Shown piece by piece: positions 9,634 through 19,846 of a stretch of 64,000 bases of DNA. A program made the position numbers and the translations under genes. Every line of letters begins with the position of its first letter. Position 1 is the first letter of the stretch. Below the pieces are notes generated by a model that made no database searches, was not told where the DNA came from, and saw only the letters and a program-made list of their open reading frames with translations. The DNA is from Acetofilamentum sp. (GTDB lineage: Bacteria > Hydrothermota > 32-111): the NCBI GenBank assembly GCA_020721805.1, contig DYMB01000001.1, positions 310,487-374,486 on the forward strand. The letters run 5' to 3'.

Positions 9634-10188
9634 ATGATAAGAGTTATAGGTGGAGATTTTAAAAATAGAGAGATATTAAGTAAAAATCTGAAAAAGGATT
9701 TTGTTAGACCAGTTACCGCTATAGTAAGAAAATCGATCTTTGATACCCTTTCCACAAGGATTTTGAAAACAAATATTTTAGATCTTTTTGCAGGCTCAGG
9801 AATTTTAGGTATTGAATCTCTTTCCAGAGGTGCCGAACATGTTGTTTTTGTTGAGATAAATAGATTTATAGCACAAAATCTAAAAAAGAATCTGGAAAGA
9901 TTTAATCTGCACACGAAAAGTGAAATTTATAATAAAGATTTTAATATCGCCTTAAAAGATTTGAACTCAAAAGGATACTCTTTTGATTTAATTTTTGTTG
10001 ATCCTCCATATAGGATGTTTAAAATTTTAAACCCTTTATCAAAAATAGATGAAGGTGGGATATTGAAAAAGAATGGAATCATAGTTTCTTTAACAAGTAT
10101 CGATACTAATGTTGATTTAGTAAATTTTTTATTGGTGAAGCAATCAACCTTTGGTATTACAAAAATTTTATTTTTGAGGAGAATGTAA
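9634..10188 (+). CDS. rsmD: 16S rRNA (guanine966-N2)-methyltransferase RsmD
   Basis: MIRVIGGDFKNR..., ILDLFAGSGILGIESLSRGA, FVDPPY. Confidence 0.93.
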   Translation: MIRVIGGDFKNREILSKNLKKDFVRPVTAIVRKSIFDTLSTRILKTNILDLFAGSGILGIESLSRGAEHVVFVEINRFIAQNLKKNLERFNLHTKSEIYNKDFNIALKDLNSKGYSFDLIFVDPPYRMFKILNPLSKIDEGGILKKNGIIVSLTSIDTNVDLVNFLLVKQSTFGITKILFLRRM

Positions 10189-10189
10189 A

Positions 10190-10675
10190 ATGAAAATAAT
10201 CTATCCTGGAACATTTGATCCGATCACAAATGGTCATATCGATATACTTGAGAGGGGTTTAAAACTCTTTGGACAGATCACGCTTCTTGTTTCATTTCAT
10301 CCCTGGAAAAATACACTTTTCAATTTAGACGAAAGGGTTGAAATGATAAAGGAAGTTGTAAAGGTATATGACGGAAAAGTGAAAGTTGACTCATACACAG
10401 GTCTTCTTGTTGATTATATAGATAAGAATAAAATAGATGGTGTTATAAGAGGGCTTAGAGCGGTATCTGATTTTGAATATGAATTTCAGATGGCTCTGAC
10501 AAATCGAAAATTGAATAAGAAATTTGAAACCATCTTTTTTATGACCGATATAAAATATATGTATCTTTCAAGCAGTATCGTTAGAGAACTTGCAAAACTT
10601 AAAGCTGATATAAGAGATATGGTTCCACCATATATTGGAAAAAGACTCAGGGAAAAACTTTCAAATGTATTATAA
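10190..10675 (+). CDS. coaD: phosphopantetheine adenylyltransferase
   Basis: YPGTFDPITNGHIDILERG; VIRGLRAVSDFEYEFQMALTNR. Confidence 0.97.
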   Translation: MKIIYPGTFDPITNGHIDILERGLKLFGQITLLVSFHPWKNTLFNLDERVEMIKEVVKVYDGKVKVDSYTGLLVDYIDKNKIDGVIRGLRAVSDFEYEFQMALTNRKLNKKFETIFFMTDIKYMYLSSSIVRELAKLKADIRDMVPPYIGKRLREKLSNVL

Positions 10676-11438
10676 TACTAACTATTATCAAAGACCAAAA
10701 GTGGTTCAAACTTTAATCGGTGTAAATATTATTGTCTTTATTCTACAACAGATCTTTCCAAAATTTTTTATATACTATTTTTCATTGATTCCATATTTGA
10801 TCACGAATAAATATTTTTTATGGCAATTTTTCACGCATATGTTTTTACATGGAAATATCTTTCACATATTTTTTAATATGTTTGCCCTTTTCATATTCGG
10901 GGTAAATCTCGAAACACTATGGGGTAGTAAAAAGTTTTTTTCATATTATGTGATCTCTGGGCTTGGTGGTGGTTTGTTGCATTATCTTATCAATACAAAT
11001 TCAACCATCCCATCAATAGGGGCATCGGGCGCAGTTTATGGAATTTTGCTCGCCTATGGTCTAACTTTTCCCGAAACAGTACTCTACATTAATTTCTTTA
11101 TACCGATAAAAGCAAAATATGCCGTTATACTTTTTGGAGTTACAGAATTATTGCTGGGTCTCTCAAACACTTCATCAGGGATTGCGCATTTTGCACATCT
11201 TGGAGGAATTTTGAGCGGATTATTCTATTTAAAATTTGAAAGTTTTGTTGTGAAGAGAACCAAAAGGGTAAAAAAAACAAGAATCTACAAAACATTTGAA
11301 GATATGGAAAAGGATAGAAAAAGGGAGAGGTTAAACGAACTTCTTGATAGGATAAGAGAGAAGGGATATAACTCGTTAACTGAAAGTGAGAAGTACGAAC
11401 TCGATGAATTATCACAATGGTTTAGAAATCAGGAGTAA
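10665..11438 (+). CDS. rhomboid family intramembrane serine protease
   Basis: HMFLHGNIFHIFFNMFALFIFG, SIGASGAVYGILLAY (GxSx), HFAHLGGILSG; start refined to MYYNTNYYQRP. Confidence 0.93.
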   Translation: MYYNTNYYQRPKVVQTLIGVNIIVFILQQIFPKFFIYYFSLIPYLITNKYFLWQFFTHMFLHGNIFHIFFNMFALFIFGVNLETLWGSKKFFSYYVISGLGGGLLHYLINTNSTIPSIGASGAVYGILLAYGLTFPETVLYINFFIPIKAKYAVILFGVTELLLGLSNTSSGIAHFAHLGGILSGLFYLKFESFVVKRTKRVKKTRIYKTFEDMEKDRKRERLNELLDRIREKGYNSLTESEKYELDELSQWFRNQE

Positions 11439-12360
11439 TTTTTATTATTCCTATTCAAAATTTTTAAAAGAAAAATTTAATTCGAATGTATACAAAATAT
11501 CACTCGCTACAGATGAAACCTGCCCGAACAGAGATGGGACCAAAGGGTATGGCGGATGTATATACTGTTCATCCCATGGGAGTGGAAAACCTTTTGAAAA
11601 GGAAGTCCACAAACAGGTTGAAGAGTATTTTGAATATGTAAAAAAAGGGGAAAAATTTATCGCATATTTCCAATCCTTTTCAAATATGTACAAAAAATCT
11701 GATAAACTTATAGAGGAAATTGAAAAACTTAAAGATTTTCAAAAAATTGTTGGAATATCGATAGCGACCAGACCGGATACTGTTAATTGTAAAGTGCTTG
11801 AATATCTCACAACACTATCAGATAGGTTTTTCATTCAGATCGAATTTGGACTTGAAACTTCAAATGACATAACATTAAAAAAAATCAACAGACAGGATGA
11901 ATCCAAAACATTTTTAAAAGCGTGTGAAACGGTGAAAAGTTTTTTACCTGATTCCCATTTGGTTGCACATGTGATCGTTGGTTTACCGGATGAAAATTTT
12001 ATAGATTATGAAAACACCGTAAAATTTTTTTTGCTTTCAAAGAGCGATGGTATTAAATTCCATCATCTATATATAGTTGAGGATTCAACGATTTATCAAT
12101 ATTTTATGAAAGGAAAAGTAAAGTTGCTTTCGGAGAATGAGTATATCGATATAATTTTAGAACTCATTAAAATTCTACCACCCGATAAGATAATTCATAG
12201 AATAAAATCGTCTATGATCCCTGTAAATCTTATAGCACCTCTATGGACCATGGATAGATTCTTTTATGATAAGTTGTATAGAAAAGCAAAAGATAAAAAA
12301 ATTTTTCAGGGAATGATCTATGGGAATAATGATTTTAACTGTTGGGAAGAAAGAAAATGA
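11386..12360 (+). CDS. radical SAM protein, TIGR01212/YhcC-like
   Basis: CPNRDGTKGYGGCIYC; IQIEFGLETSND; HHLYIVEDST. True start probably downstream of the ORF start, which overlaps the rhomboid gene. Confidence 0.87.
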   Translation: MRSTNSMNYHNGLEIRSNFYYSYSKFLKEKFNSNVYKISLATDETCPNRDGTKGYGGCIYCSSHGSGKPFEKEVHKQVEEYFEYVKKGEKFIAYFQSFSNMYKKSDKLIEEIEKLKDFQKIVGISIATRPDTVNCKVLEYLTTLSDRFFIQIEFGLETSNDITLKKINRQDESKTFLKACETVKSFLPDSHLVAHVIVGLPDENFIDYENTVKFFLLSKSDGIKFHHLYIVEDSTIYQYFMKGKVKLLSENEYIDIILELIKILPPDKIIHRIKSSMIPVNLIAPLWTMDRFFYDKLYRKAKDKKIFQGMIYGNNDFNCWEERK

Positions 12361-12769
12361 TCTTTTTTATAACATCTTTGAAGATTATTGTGAAAGAATA
12401 AATAGATTCAAAAAAACCGAGGTAAAATTTTTAAAGGATTATGGAAGATATGGGGATAAGAAGGAACTTATAGTTAAAAACGAATCTGAAGAGATTTTAA
12501 AAAAATTGAAAAAGGATCATTTTAAAATACTTTTAAGAAAAGATGGAAAGATGATGGATTCCATACTTTTTTCAAAGATACTTGAAAAAGAAAAAATTCT
12601 TTTTATCGTAGGCGGAATATATGGCGTGAATTCACAGGTTGAAAAAAACTGTGATCTCGTACTATCTTTTTCACCGATGACTTTTCCACATAGGATAGCG
12701 AGAATAATGCTCGTTGAACAAATTTACAGAGGATTTACAATATTGAACAATATGGAGTATCATAAATGA
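12320..12769 (+). CDS. rlmH: 23S rRNA (pseudouridine1915-N3)-methyltransferase RlmH
   Basis: FIVGGIYGV..., LSFSPMTFPHRIARIMLVEQIYRGFTILNNMEYHK. Confidence 0.93.
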   Translation: MGIMILTVGKKENDLFYNIFEDYCERINRFKKTEVKFLKDYGRYGDKKELIVKNESEEILKKLKKDHFKILLRKDGKMMDSILFSKILEKEKILFIVGGIYGVNSQVEKNCDLVLSFSPMTFPHRIARIMLVEQIYRGFTILNNMEYHK

Positions 12770-14958
12770 AAATCGAGAATCTTGAAAAACTCTACGATGA
12801 TGGTAAATATAAAGAATATGTGGATAAAGTGTTAGAAAATTTATCCTCTTTTGAAGACAAACACATTTTAAAATTATTTTTTCGAGCAGGAAACAGGATT
12901 CCCCAAAAACTTTATGATAAAGTGGAAGTCAAAGATAGTGAAATCCTTAACGATATAGATTTTATGTTCAACAGGTTCCTTTACGATGAGAGCATATCAA
13001 AAGATGAGATTTTGAGGTTGTTAAAAAATATTTTTTTAAAAAACAGGAAAGATCTTTTTGAGGATTTTATTCTTACCTGTCTTGAAAGAGATGGTGTAGT
13101 TTTTTCAGATGAAAAGTTACTTGAATTCATATGGAAACATAGAAACAATGAACTGGTTTTAGAATACTTGAAATATAATCTTGATTTTTCCAACCCTTTA
13201 ATTTCATTTTTCTCTTCATATATATTAAACAAAGATGTTTCGAAACAAAAAGAAGAATTGAAAAAAATTCTTGCAACATTTGAATTGTCTTTTGAACTTT
13301 TTTTGAAAAATGATAAAGATGGTTCAGGTTTCGAAAATTTCCAGAAAGGTTTAAAGTTCACAAAAAATTCTTACATAATCTACAACAACGATATTCACAA
13401 AATAGAAGGTTATGATCAGGTTTTGAAAATTTTTACCTTGAAGGATAAATTGGGAAGAGTTAAGAGGGTGAATGCTGAAGAAATCCTTATTAAAACATAT
13501 CCTATAGATGAAGACGATTTTCGTGTTTATAAATTTTTTAATCCCCAGAAAGCAAAAGAGATGGATATATGTACTTTGATAACCTTGATACTAAAATACA
13601 GAAATTCTGGATTGACTAAAGAGCAGATAAAAGATGAACTGACATTCATATATGGTAAAGAAGCTGGTAGCATACTTTCAAAAAAGAAAAAAGAAATAGA
13701 AAAATGTTCAGAAATAGAAATAGTTTTCGACCAGCCACCTAGATTTATGCTCTCAAAGAGTGGGACCGATAATCTTTTTAAAAATATTGAAAGGATGACC
13801 GATGAGTTTAAAATAAGGGAATACATTTTTAACATTGTCAAAATGAAAAGTTTTTCAAAACATGAAATAGATAGAATTTTAGAGATCGCTGAACAAAAAT
13901 GTTTTGTTGTTAAAAATGAGATCAGATTTTTTCTAACAATGGATTTAAAATATATCGAATCAAAAGATTTCAAAAATTTTAAATATTTCCAAAATATGGA
14001 TTATAAAGAAAAACTTTTGATACTCATGTTGGAGCAGAATAACGATATTACCGATATCATATCTTTTTTTGAAAATTTATCGATAGATAATATAGAAAAT
14101 ATTTATAAAAAGATGAAAGAACAGCAAAAGAAAAAAATGCTTGAGGATGTTGAAAGATCTTTTAGATTATCTAAAAATTTTAATCTTTTGATGTGGTATC
14201 TGAATTTTCATCTTGATGAAAACCTTTTAAAATTAAAAAAAGATTACATAATACTTAGATCGTTGACTATCGCGAACAATGCATTTCATAGTAAAAAGAA
14301 CGATATGTATATCACTTTTATTAAAAAATTCTTTATAACCTCCCAAAAGGGAATAGATCTTTATTTAAAAGATTTTAATGATGAAACTGCCAGAATGATT
14401 CTTCAGGAAATTGGAAAAATAGAGTTTTTAAACGATTACCAGAAGGATACCGCTAAAGTAAAAATATACAGAGTCTTCCCTGATCTTTCTAAAAATGAGA
14501 ATCCTGATGATCTATTCTATTCAACTATAGAGAGCATAAATAGGAAAAGGGAAGAATTACGGGATATCGTTAACAAAAAATTACCAGAAATCTCAAAGAT
14601 GATAGGGGATGCTGCCGCGCTTGGTGATCTTAGTGAAAATTCCGAGTACAAATTTGCAAGGGAACAATATGGTTTGCTATCATCAAAAGCCGAAGAATTG
14701 ACAAGAGAGATAAACAAAACCTATCCCATAGATTTTCAGAAAGTAAAGGAAGATGTTGTGGATATAGGTGTAACTGTGGAAATAGAGGATGATGAGGGAA
14801 TAAAACGGTATACCATACTTGGCATCTTTGATGCCCTCCCAGATAGTGGTATTATTTCATATCTTTCCCCCCTTGCTCAAAAATTAAAGGGCAAGAGAGT
14901 TAACGATACCGTTGATGGTATAAAAATATTAAAAATAGAAAAATGGAGAAACGGATGA
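12766..14958 (+). CDS. large GreA-type transcript cleavage/elongation factor with a long N-terminal extension
   Basis: C-terminal about 150 aa is GreA-like (AAALGDLSENSEYKFAREQYGLLSSKAEEL ... TYPI ... SPLAQKLKGKRVNDTV); about 580 aa precede it. Confidence 0.85.
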   Translation: MKIENLEKLYDDGKYKEYVDKVLENLSSFEDKHILKLFFRAGNRIPQKLYDKVEVKDSEILNDIDFMFNRFLYDESISKDEILRLLKNIFLKNRKDLFEDFILTCLERDGVVFSDEKLLEFIWKHRNNELVLEYLKYNLDFSNPLISFFSSYILNKDVSKQKEELKKILATFELSFELFLKNDKDGSGFENFQKGLKFTKNSYIIYNNDIHKIEGYDQVLKIFTLKDKLGRVKRVNAEEILIKTYPIDEDDFRVYKFFNPQKAKEMDICTLITLILKYRNSGLTKEQIKDELTFIYGKEAGSILSKKKKEIEKCSEIEIVFDQPPRFMLSKSGTDNLFKNIERMTDEFKIREYIFNIVKMKSFSKHEIDRILEIAEQKCFVVKNEIRFFLTMDLKYIESKDFKNFKYFQNMDYKEKLLILMLEQNNDITDIISFFENLSIDNIENIYKKMKEQQKKKMLEDVERSFRLSKNFNLLMWYLNFHLDENLLKLKKDYIILRSLTIANNAFHSKKNDMYITFIKKFFITSQKGIDLYLKDFNDETARMILQEIGKIEFLNDYQKDTAKVKIYRVFPDLSKNENPDDLFYSTIESINRKREELRDIVNKKLPEISKMIGDAAALGDLSENSEYKFAREQYGLLSSKAEELTREINKTYPIDFQKVKEDVVDIGVTVEIEDDEGIKRYTILGIFDALPDSGIISYLSPLAQKLKGKRVNDTVDGIKILKIEKWRNG

Positions 14959-16574
14959 AAAAATTTTTTCTTTTGATCATATTATTTATTTCTTTCCATC
15001 TATTTTCGACAGATATTTTTATTCCGGGATCGAAGATAGAGTTCAAAGAAAAAAGGGATTCACTCCTGTTTATCAAAAATCTTGATTTTTCCAATTACGA
15101 TATTTTAAGACCTTTAAAAAAGAATCTTTTTTCATTAAAAACTGAAAAAAATGATACGGTGGTAATTTTTGAAAGTGAGGGTAAACCTGTAAGAATATTC
15201 TTCAGAAAAGATCTTTTTGAAAATACCCTTCTTGAAATGAAAATAAAAATTTTTTCAAATTACAACGAAAAGGATACGGTTTTGTTTTATTTGAATGAAA
15301 TTTTTAATAAGAGGAAAGATTTCTATTCATATTCACAATTGATAGATTATATTTATGAAAACTATAATAACAGTATCAAAGAGTATCTGGAAAAATATTT
15401 CAATTCTTATCCTACCAATATAAATGTTTTATTTAAAAATAGTCTTGTTTATAAAGATTTTAAAGATACCTCTAAAGCCTTTGAAATTTTAAAAAAAGCT
15501 ATACCATACCTTGATACATCAGAAATTTCATTTAACATAGTAGGAGAAATTCTTTTCACATATCATTTGGAGAAGTCCTCTTTGGAAGATCTTCTCATCT
15601 TTGCATTTGATAGATTTTATACAAAAGATGATTTTCCATACATAGTCTATTTTGCTATCGATATGTATGAAGAGAAAATACTATCTATGAATTTTTTAAA
15701 ACATTTCAAGATGCTTTTAAACAAAAATATCAGTGATGAAATTATTTTTCTAATATCATCTTTTTTTATTGATAACAATTATGATGTGGAAAATACTCTC
15801 AAACGATTACAACCACTCTATGAAAGTGAACTCTATTATGATTATGGAGATTGGATAAACTATTATATGGCGAAGGGTAATCTCATTTTAAAAAGATATG
15901 ATCAGGTTAAACAATATTTACAGATGGCAGAGAAAGAGTTTAATTTGAATAATTTTGAAATCTACAGGATAGGGTTTGACTATGCTATTGAGGTTAACGA
16001 TAAGGTGATGCTTTTAGATTACGGTATAAAACTTTTAAGCCAAAATATGTATGATAAAAAAATAAATGATATTCTTGTAAAAGAACTCAAGTTAAAAAAA
16101 ACTGAAATAAGAAGAAGGGTCTTTGATTTTTTAAAAGTTGGGATGGATTCTTTATCTTTACCTGAAGTTGAAGTAACCGATCTTGATGGAAAAATTTATA
16201 AAATCGCTGAAATTTCAAAAAAGAATATAAAGATTTTAAATTTTTTTGCAACCTGGAGCCCATACTGTAAAAAGGAACTGGAGGTATTCAATCTTTTGAA
16301 AGAAGAGTTTAAAAATGATAAAAACTTTGATTTTATTGCTGTCACATCTGAAGATGATAGAGATAGGATCAAGGATTTTGTTAAGGGAAGAAAATTCAAT
16401 TTTAAAGTTTACTGTGGAGGAAATGATTTAATGGATTCTTTAAATCTTGAAGATATACCTGTAATATTACTTATCGATAAAACAGGAAAGATAAGATTTA
16501 TCAAAGTGGGATATACTGAATCGATACTTGGATATGTAAAAACCAGGATGGAATTTCTACGGAGTTTGAAGTGA
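14943..16574 (+). CDS. secreted protein with C-terminal thioredoxin-like (TlpA/ResA-type) domain
   Basis: Signal peptide; C-term ILNFFATWSPYCKKELEVFNLLKEEF...IPVILLIDKTGKIRFIKVGY. Confidence 0.8.
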   Translation: MEKRMKKFFLLIILFISFHLFSTDIFIPGSKIEFKEKRDSLLFIKNLDFSNYDILRPLKKNLFSLKTEKNDTVVIFESEGKPVRIFFRKDLFENTLLEMKIKIFSNYNEKDTVLFYLNEIFNKRKDFYSYSQLIDYIYENYNNSIKEYLEKYFNSYPTNINVLFKNSLVYKDFKDTSKAFEILKKAIPYLDTSEISFNIVGEILFTYHLEKSSLEDLLIFAFDRFYTKDDFPYIVYFAIDMYEEKILSMNFLKHFKMLLNKNISDEIIFLISSFFIDNNYDVENTLKRLQPLYESELYYDYGDWINYYMAKGNLILKRYDQVKQYLQMAEKEFNLNNFEIYRIGFDYAIEVNDKVMLLDYGIKLLSQNMYDKKINDILVKELKLKKTEIRRRVFDFLKVGMDSLSLPEVEVTDLDGKIYKIAEISKKNIKILNFFATWSPYCKKELEVFNLLKEEFKNDKNFDFIAVTSEDDRDRIKDFVKGRKFNFKVYCGGNDLMDSLNLEDIPVILLIDKTGKIRFIKVGYTESILGYVKTRMEFLRSLK

Positions 16575-17065
16575 TTTTTATTTTCATATTTCTTATTTTT
16601 CTTTTGCTCTCAATTTTTATTTTTTTTAAGAAAAAAAATTCTCAAGATATTATAATGTTCCTTTCCTTTCTTCTTGGGATTTTTCAAACTATATTTCTAT
16701 TTTTAATTTTCTTTTTAATATTTTACAGTGAACGGAATGAAATCTATAACATAAATTATAGTTATATAACTTTCATATTTACACTTGAATTTATTTTTCT
16801 AACATTCTTTCTTTTGCTTGTTTTCATATCCAGTAAAAGTACACATATTTTAAAATCTTTTAAAACGATTGTTACAAACTTGTTTCAAATATTTTTTCCA
16901 GTAATACTTTTAAATTTTTTGCTTATTTTTATATTCAATCTCAATCTGGTTGAGAATGGATATATTTATTTAAGGATGATTCAAAAATTTTTTTTTCTAA
17001 TACTCTTTAAAATGTGTTATATTTTTTCTTCTCTATTTTTTATCAAAGAGTTTAACGATGATTGA
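16571..17065 (+). CDS. hypothetical Phe-rich membrane protein
   Basis: 164-aa ORF, several hydrophobic helices, 4-bp overlap with the upstream gene. Confidence 0.55.
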   Translation: MIFIFIFLIFLLLSIFIFFKKKNSQDIIMFLSFLLGIFQTIFLFLIFFLIFYSERNEIYNINYSYITFIFTLEFIFLTFFLLLVFISSKSTHILKSFKTIVTNLFQIFFPVILLNFLLIFIFNLNLVENGYIYLRMIQKFFFLILFKMCYIFSSLFFIKEFNDD

Positions 17066-17087
17066 ATTTTTAGTTGAATTTTATTGA

Positions 17088-17115
17088 TTGACATAGCGTT
17101 TTTTTAAAATATAAT
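17088..17115 (+). promoter_or_regulatory. sigma70-type promoter upstream of panD
   Basis: TTGACA (17088..17093), 16-nt spacer, TATAAT (17110..17115). Confidence 0.65.
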
Positions 17116-17138
17116 TAAAAATCAAAAAAGGTAAAAAA

Positions 17139-17507
17139 ATGTTTAGAATAATGTTAAAGTCAAAAATCCATAATGCGGTCGTGACAAAGGCAGAAGTTTA
17201 TTATGAGGGTAGCATAGAGATAGATGCTTATCTTATGGAAAAGAGTGGTTTATTTCCCAACGAAAAGGTTCTTGTGATAGACATTGAGAATGGGGAAAGA
17301 TTTGAGACTTATGTTATAAAAGGCAAAAGAGGATCCGGTGTTATAGGAGTAAATGGTGGTGCGGCACGTTTAGTCCAAAAAAAAGATAGACTTATCATTA
17401 TGTCTTTTGGATTCTTTACCGATGATGAAATTAAAAAGTATGCTGCTAAAATTTTGGTGTTGAACGAAAAGAATGAGATAAAAGATGAGTTTACCAGAAG
17501 AGTATAG
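17139..17507 (+). CDS. panD: aspartate 1-decarboxylase (self-cleaving proenzyme)
   Basis: [29 protein letters not shown]...GVNGGAARL with the Gly-Ser cleavage site. Confidence 0.96.
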   Translation: MFRIMLKSKIHNAVVTKAEVYYEGSIEIDAYLMEKSGLFPNEKVLVIDIENGERFETYVIKGKRGSGVIGVNGGAARLVQKKDRLIIMSFGFFTDDEIKKYAAKILVLNEKNEIKDEFTRRV

Positions 17508-18333
17508 GAAGTATCTTTTCCCTAAATTCAAAGATAATAATGTGAGAAAAAGCCTTGGTGGAAAAAGATATATGCATACTGTTTGTGAGGAAGCTAAATG
17601 CCCTAACAGGGGATTATGTTTTTCCAAAGGAACAGCAACCTTTCTGATCATGGGTGATATATGCACAAGAAACTGTTCATTCTGCGCTATAAAAAAGGGT
17701 TTTCCCTTACCGCTTGATGAAAGGGAGATATTTGAAATAGAGGATACGATAAGGGAATTATCTCTTTCATATGTTGTTATAACTTCTGTAACGAGAGATG
17801 ATCTGGAAGATGGTGGAGCGGCATACTTTGATAGGATAATAAAAGAGTTAAAGAAAAGTTTTGGCGATCTAAAAATAGAAATACTTGTTCCAGATTTTAA
17901 AAAGGATCTCAAAAATCTAAACAACCTTGATTTTTCGTATATAGATGTTTTCAATCATAATCTTGAAACGGTAAAGGAACTTTATCCTGTTGTAAGAAAA
18001 GGTGCTTCTTACGATTTCTCTTTAAAGATGCTCTCTTTTGTTAAAGGCAAAAAAATAAAAACAAAAAGTGGAATAATGGTTGGACTTGGAGAAACTTATC
18101 AACAGATATCTGAACTTTTTTATGATCTTAATAGTGTTGGCATAGATATACTAACCATAGGACAATATATTTCCCCATCCATAAACCATCATAAAGTAAT
18201 GAAATATTATTCTGAGGAAGAGTTCAAAGAATTAAAAGGGATGGCTATGAAAGCGGGGATAAAACACGTGGTTTCTGGAATTTTTGTCAGATCGAGTTTT
18301 GAAGCATTTGAAACTTTTAAGAGGGCTATATGA
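17485..18333 (+). CDS. lipA: lipoyl synthase
   Basis: [12 protein letters not shown] and [10 protein letters not shown] Fe-S motifs; [16 protein letters not shown]. Confidence 0.95.
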   Translation: MSLPEEYRKYLFPKFKDNNVRKSLGGKRYMHTVCEEAKCPNRGLCFSKGTATFLIMGDICTRNCSFCAIKKGFPLPLDEREIFEIEDTIRELSLSYVVITSVTRDDLEDGGAAYFDRIIKELKKSFGDLKIEILVPDFKKDLKNLNNLDFSYIDVFNHNLETVKELYPVVRKGASYDFSLKMLSFVKGKKIKTKSGIMVGLGETYQQISELFYDLNSVGIDILTIGQYISPSINHHKVMKYYSEEEFKELKGMAMKAGIKHVVSGIFVRSSFEAFETFKRAI

Positions 18334-19103
18334 TAGAGGAAAAGACTTCAGTTATACTTTTTTTGGGTAACAAAGGTGGAATAGGAAAATCTACAATTTT
18401 AGCCAACATTTCATATTTTTTCGCAACTCACTATAATAAAAAGATTGGTATAATAGATATGGATTTTTATAATCCAGATCTGCCATCGATTTTTGGTGTA
18501 GATAACAGGAAGATGGGAATCCAGAATAAAAAAATGATACCTGTAAAAGTGTTATCCAACCTTTTTTTAGCATCCTATGGTTTCTTTTTGACAGATAAAA
18601 AACTTCCAGTCATACTTCGTGGATTTCAGGAAAAAATTATAACAGAACAGTTTGTAAACGATATAGATTGGAATGGATTCGACTATATTTTTGTTGATTT
18701 TCCAGTCAGTTTTTCAGATGGTGGATTGACCCTGATAGAAAAATTGAAGAAAATAGATGGGGCCGTTATAGTAACAAGTAGTCAGGATATAACTCTTATA
18801 GATACCGAAAGGTCGATAATATTTGCGAATCAAAATAGTATTCCAATAATTGGAGTTGTTGAAAATATGAGCAGTCTTGTATGCCCGATCTGTAAAAACA
18901 GTATTGAACTTTACAAAAGGGAGAGTTTGGAAAGTTTGCTTTCGATATACAAGGTAAAAATTCTTTGTAAAATTCCATTCGATAGAAATCTTCTCGTATC
19001 GGTTGATATGGGTATACCATTTATAGAAAAATTTAAAAATTCAGAACTCATAGAACATTTTAAAACTATAGGAGACGAGATCGTAAAAAGGATCGGCGGG
19101 TGA
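18330..19103 (+). CDS. Mrp/NBP35-like P-loop ATPase
   Basis: GNKGGIGKSTILANIS deviant Walker A; IIDMDFYNPDLPSIFG; VVENMSSLVCPIC (CPxC). Confidence 0.85.
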   Translation: MIEEKTSVILFLGNKGGIGKSTILANISYFFATHYNKKIGIIDMDFYNPDLPSIFGVDNRKMGIQNKKMIPVKVLSNLFLASYGFFLTDKKLPVILRGFQEKIITEQFVNDIDWNGFDYIFVDFPVSFSDGGLTLIEKLKKIDGAVIVTSSQDITLIDTERSIIFANQNSIPIIGVVENMSSLVCPICKNSIELYKRESLESLLSIYKVKILCKIPFDRNLLVSVDMGIPFIEKFKNSELIEHFKTIGDEIVKRIGG

Positions 19104-19846
19104 AAAAATTTTTTATTTCACAGATATTTTTTAAAAACTCTTTAGATGATCCCATAATATCGTTAAAAAAAATTGTAGGCTTGGAATTAAGAGGGGATGA
19201 TATTATAAGGGATTTTGATAGTTTAAACTTCGAAGTTTTTAAAAATTTAAAAAAAGAGATTATTATTCATTCTTCGATTGAAAATGTGAATATAGAGTCT
19301 TTAAATGAATGGGAAAGGGTGAAATCCGTAAGAGAGGTTGAAAAATCTATTCCTATATCAAACCATTTTAATGCAAAATATTTGATAGTTCATCCTTCAG
19401 GTAAAGTTGTAAATGAAAATAGAAAAAAGGCTCTTGAAAATTCATTGAAATCTTTAAACGAGATAAAAGAATTCGCAAAACTTTTTGAAGTTCAGATTCT
19501 TGTTGAGAATCTGCCTTTTTCATATCTTGCTGACAGTTTTAGTGAAATGAAAATATTTGTTGATAACGGTTTTGACATCTGTTTTGATCTTGGGCATTCG
19601 ATTTTAACCTGTGACGATTTTTTGAATTTGGTAAAGAGTTTGAAGGATAAAATAAAAATTCTCCATTTTCATTCAAACGACAAAAAGAACGATCTACATC
19701 TTTTCAGGAAAGAGGATTTTAAATTATATGAAAATGTTTTAAAACTTATCGATGAGGAAACCATTGTTGTATTCGAATTCAAGGATGAAAAGGAGAACAG
19801 AAAAAATATGATGGAGTTTTTGAATGAATATACCGATAAAGAGTGA
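19100..19846 (+). CDS. TIM-barrel sugar phosphate isomerase/AP endonuclease family 2-like
   Basis: ILVENLPFS...DICFDLGHSIL...KILHFHSNDKKNDLHLF. Confidence 0.7.
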   Translation: MKKFFISQIFFKNSLDDPIISLKKIVGLELRGDDIIRDFDSLNFEVFKNLKKEIIIHSSIENVNIESLNEWERVKSVREVEKSIPISNHFNAKYLIVHPSGKVVNENRKKALENSLKSLNEIKEFAKLFEVQILVENLPFSYLADSFSEMKIFVDNGFDICFDLGHSILTCDDFLNLVKSLKDKIKILHFHSNDKKNDLHLFRKEDFKLYENVLKLIDEETIVVFEFKDEKENRKNMMEFLNEYTDKE

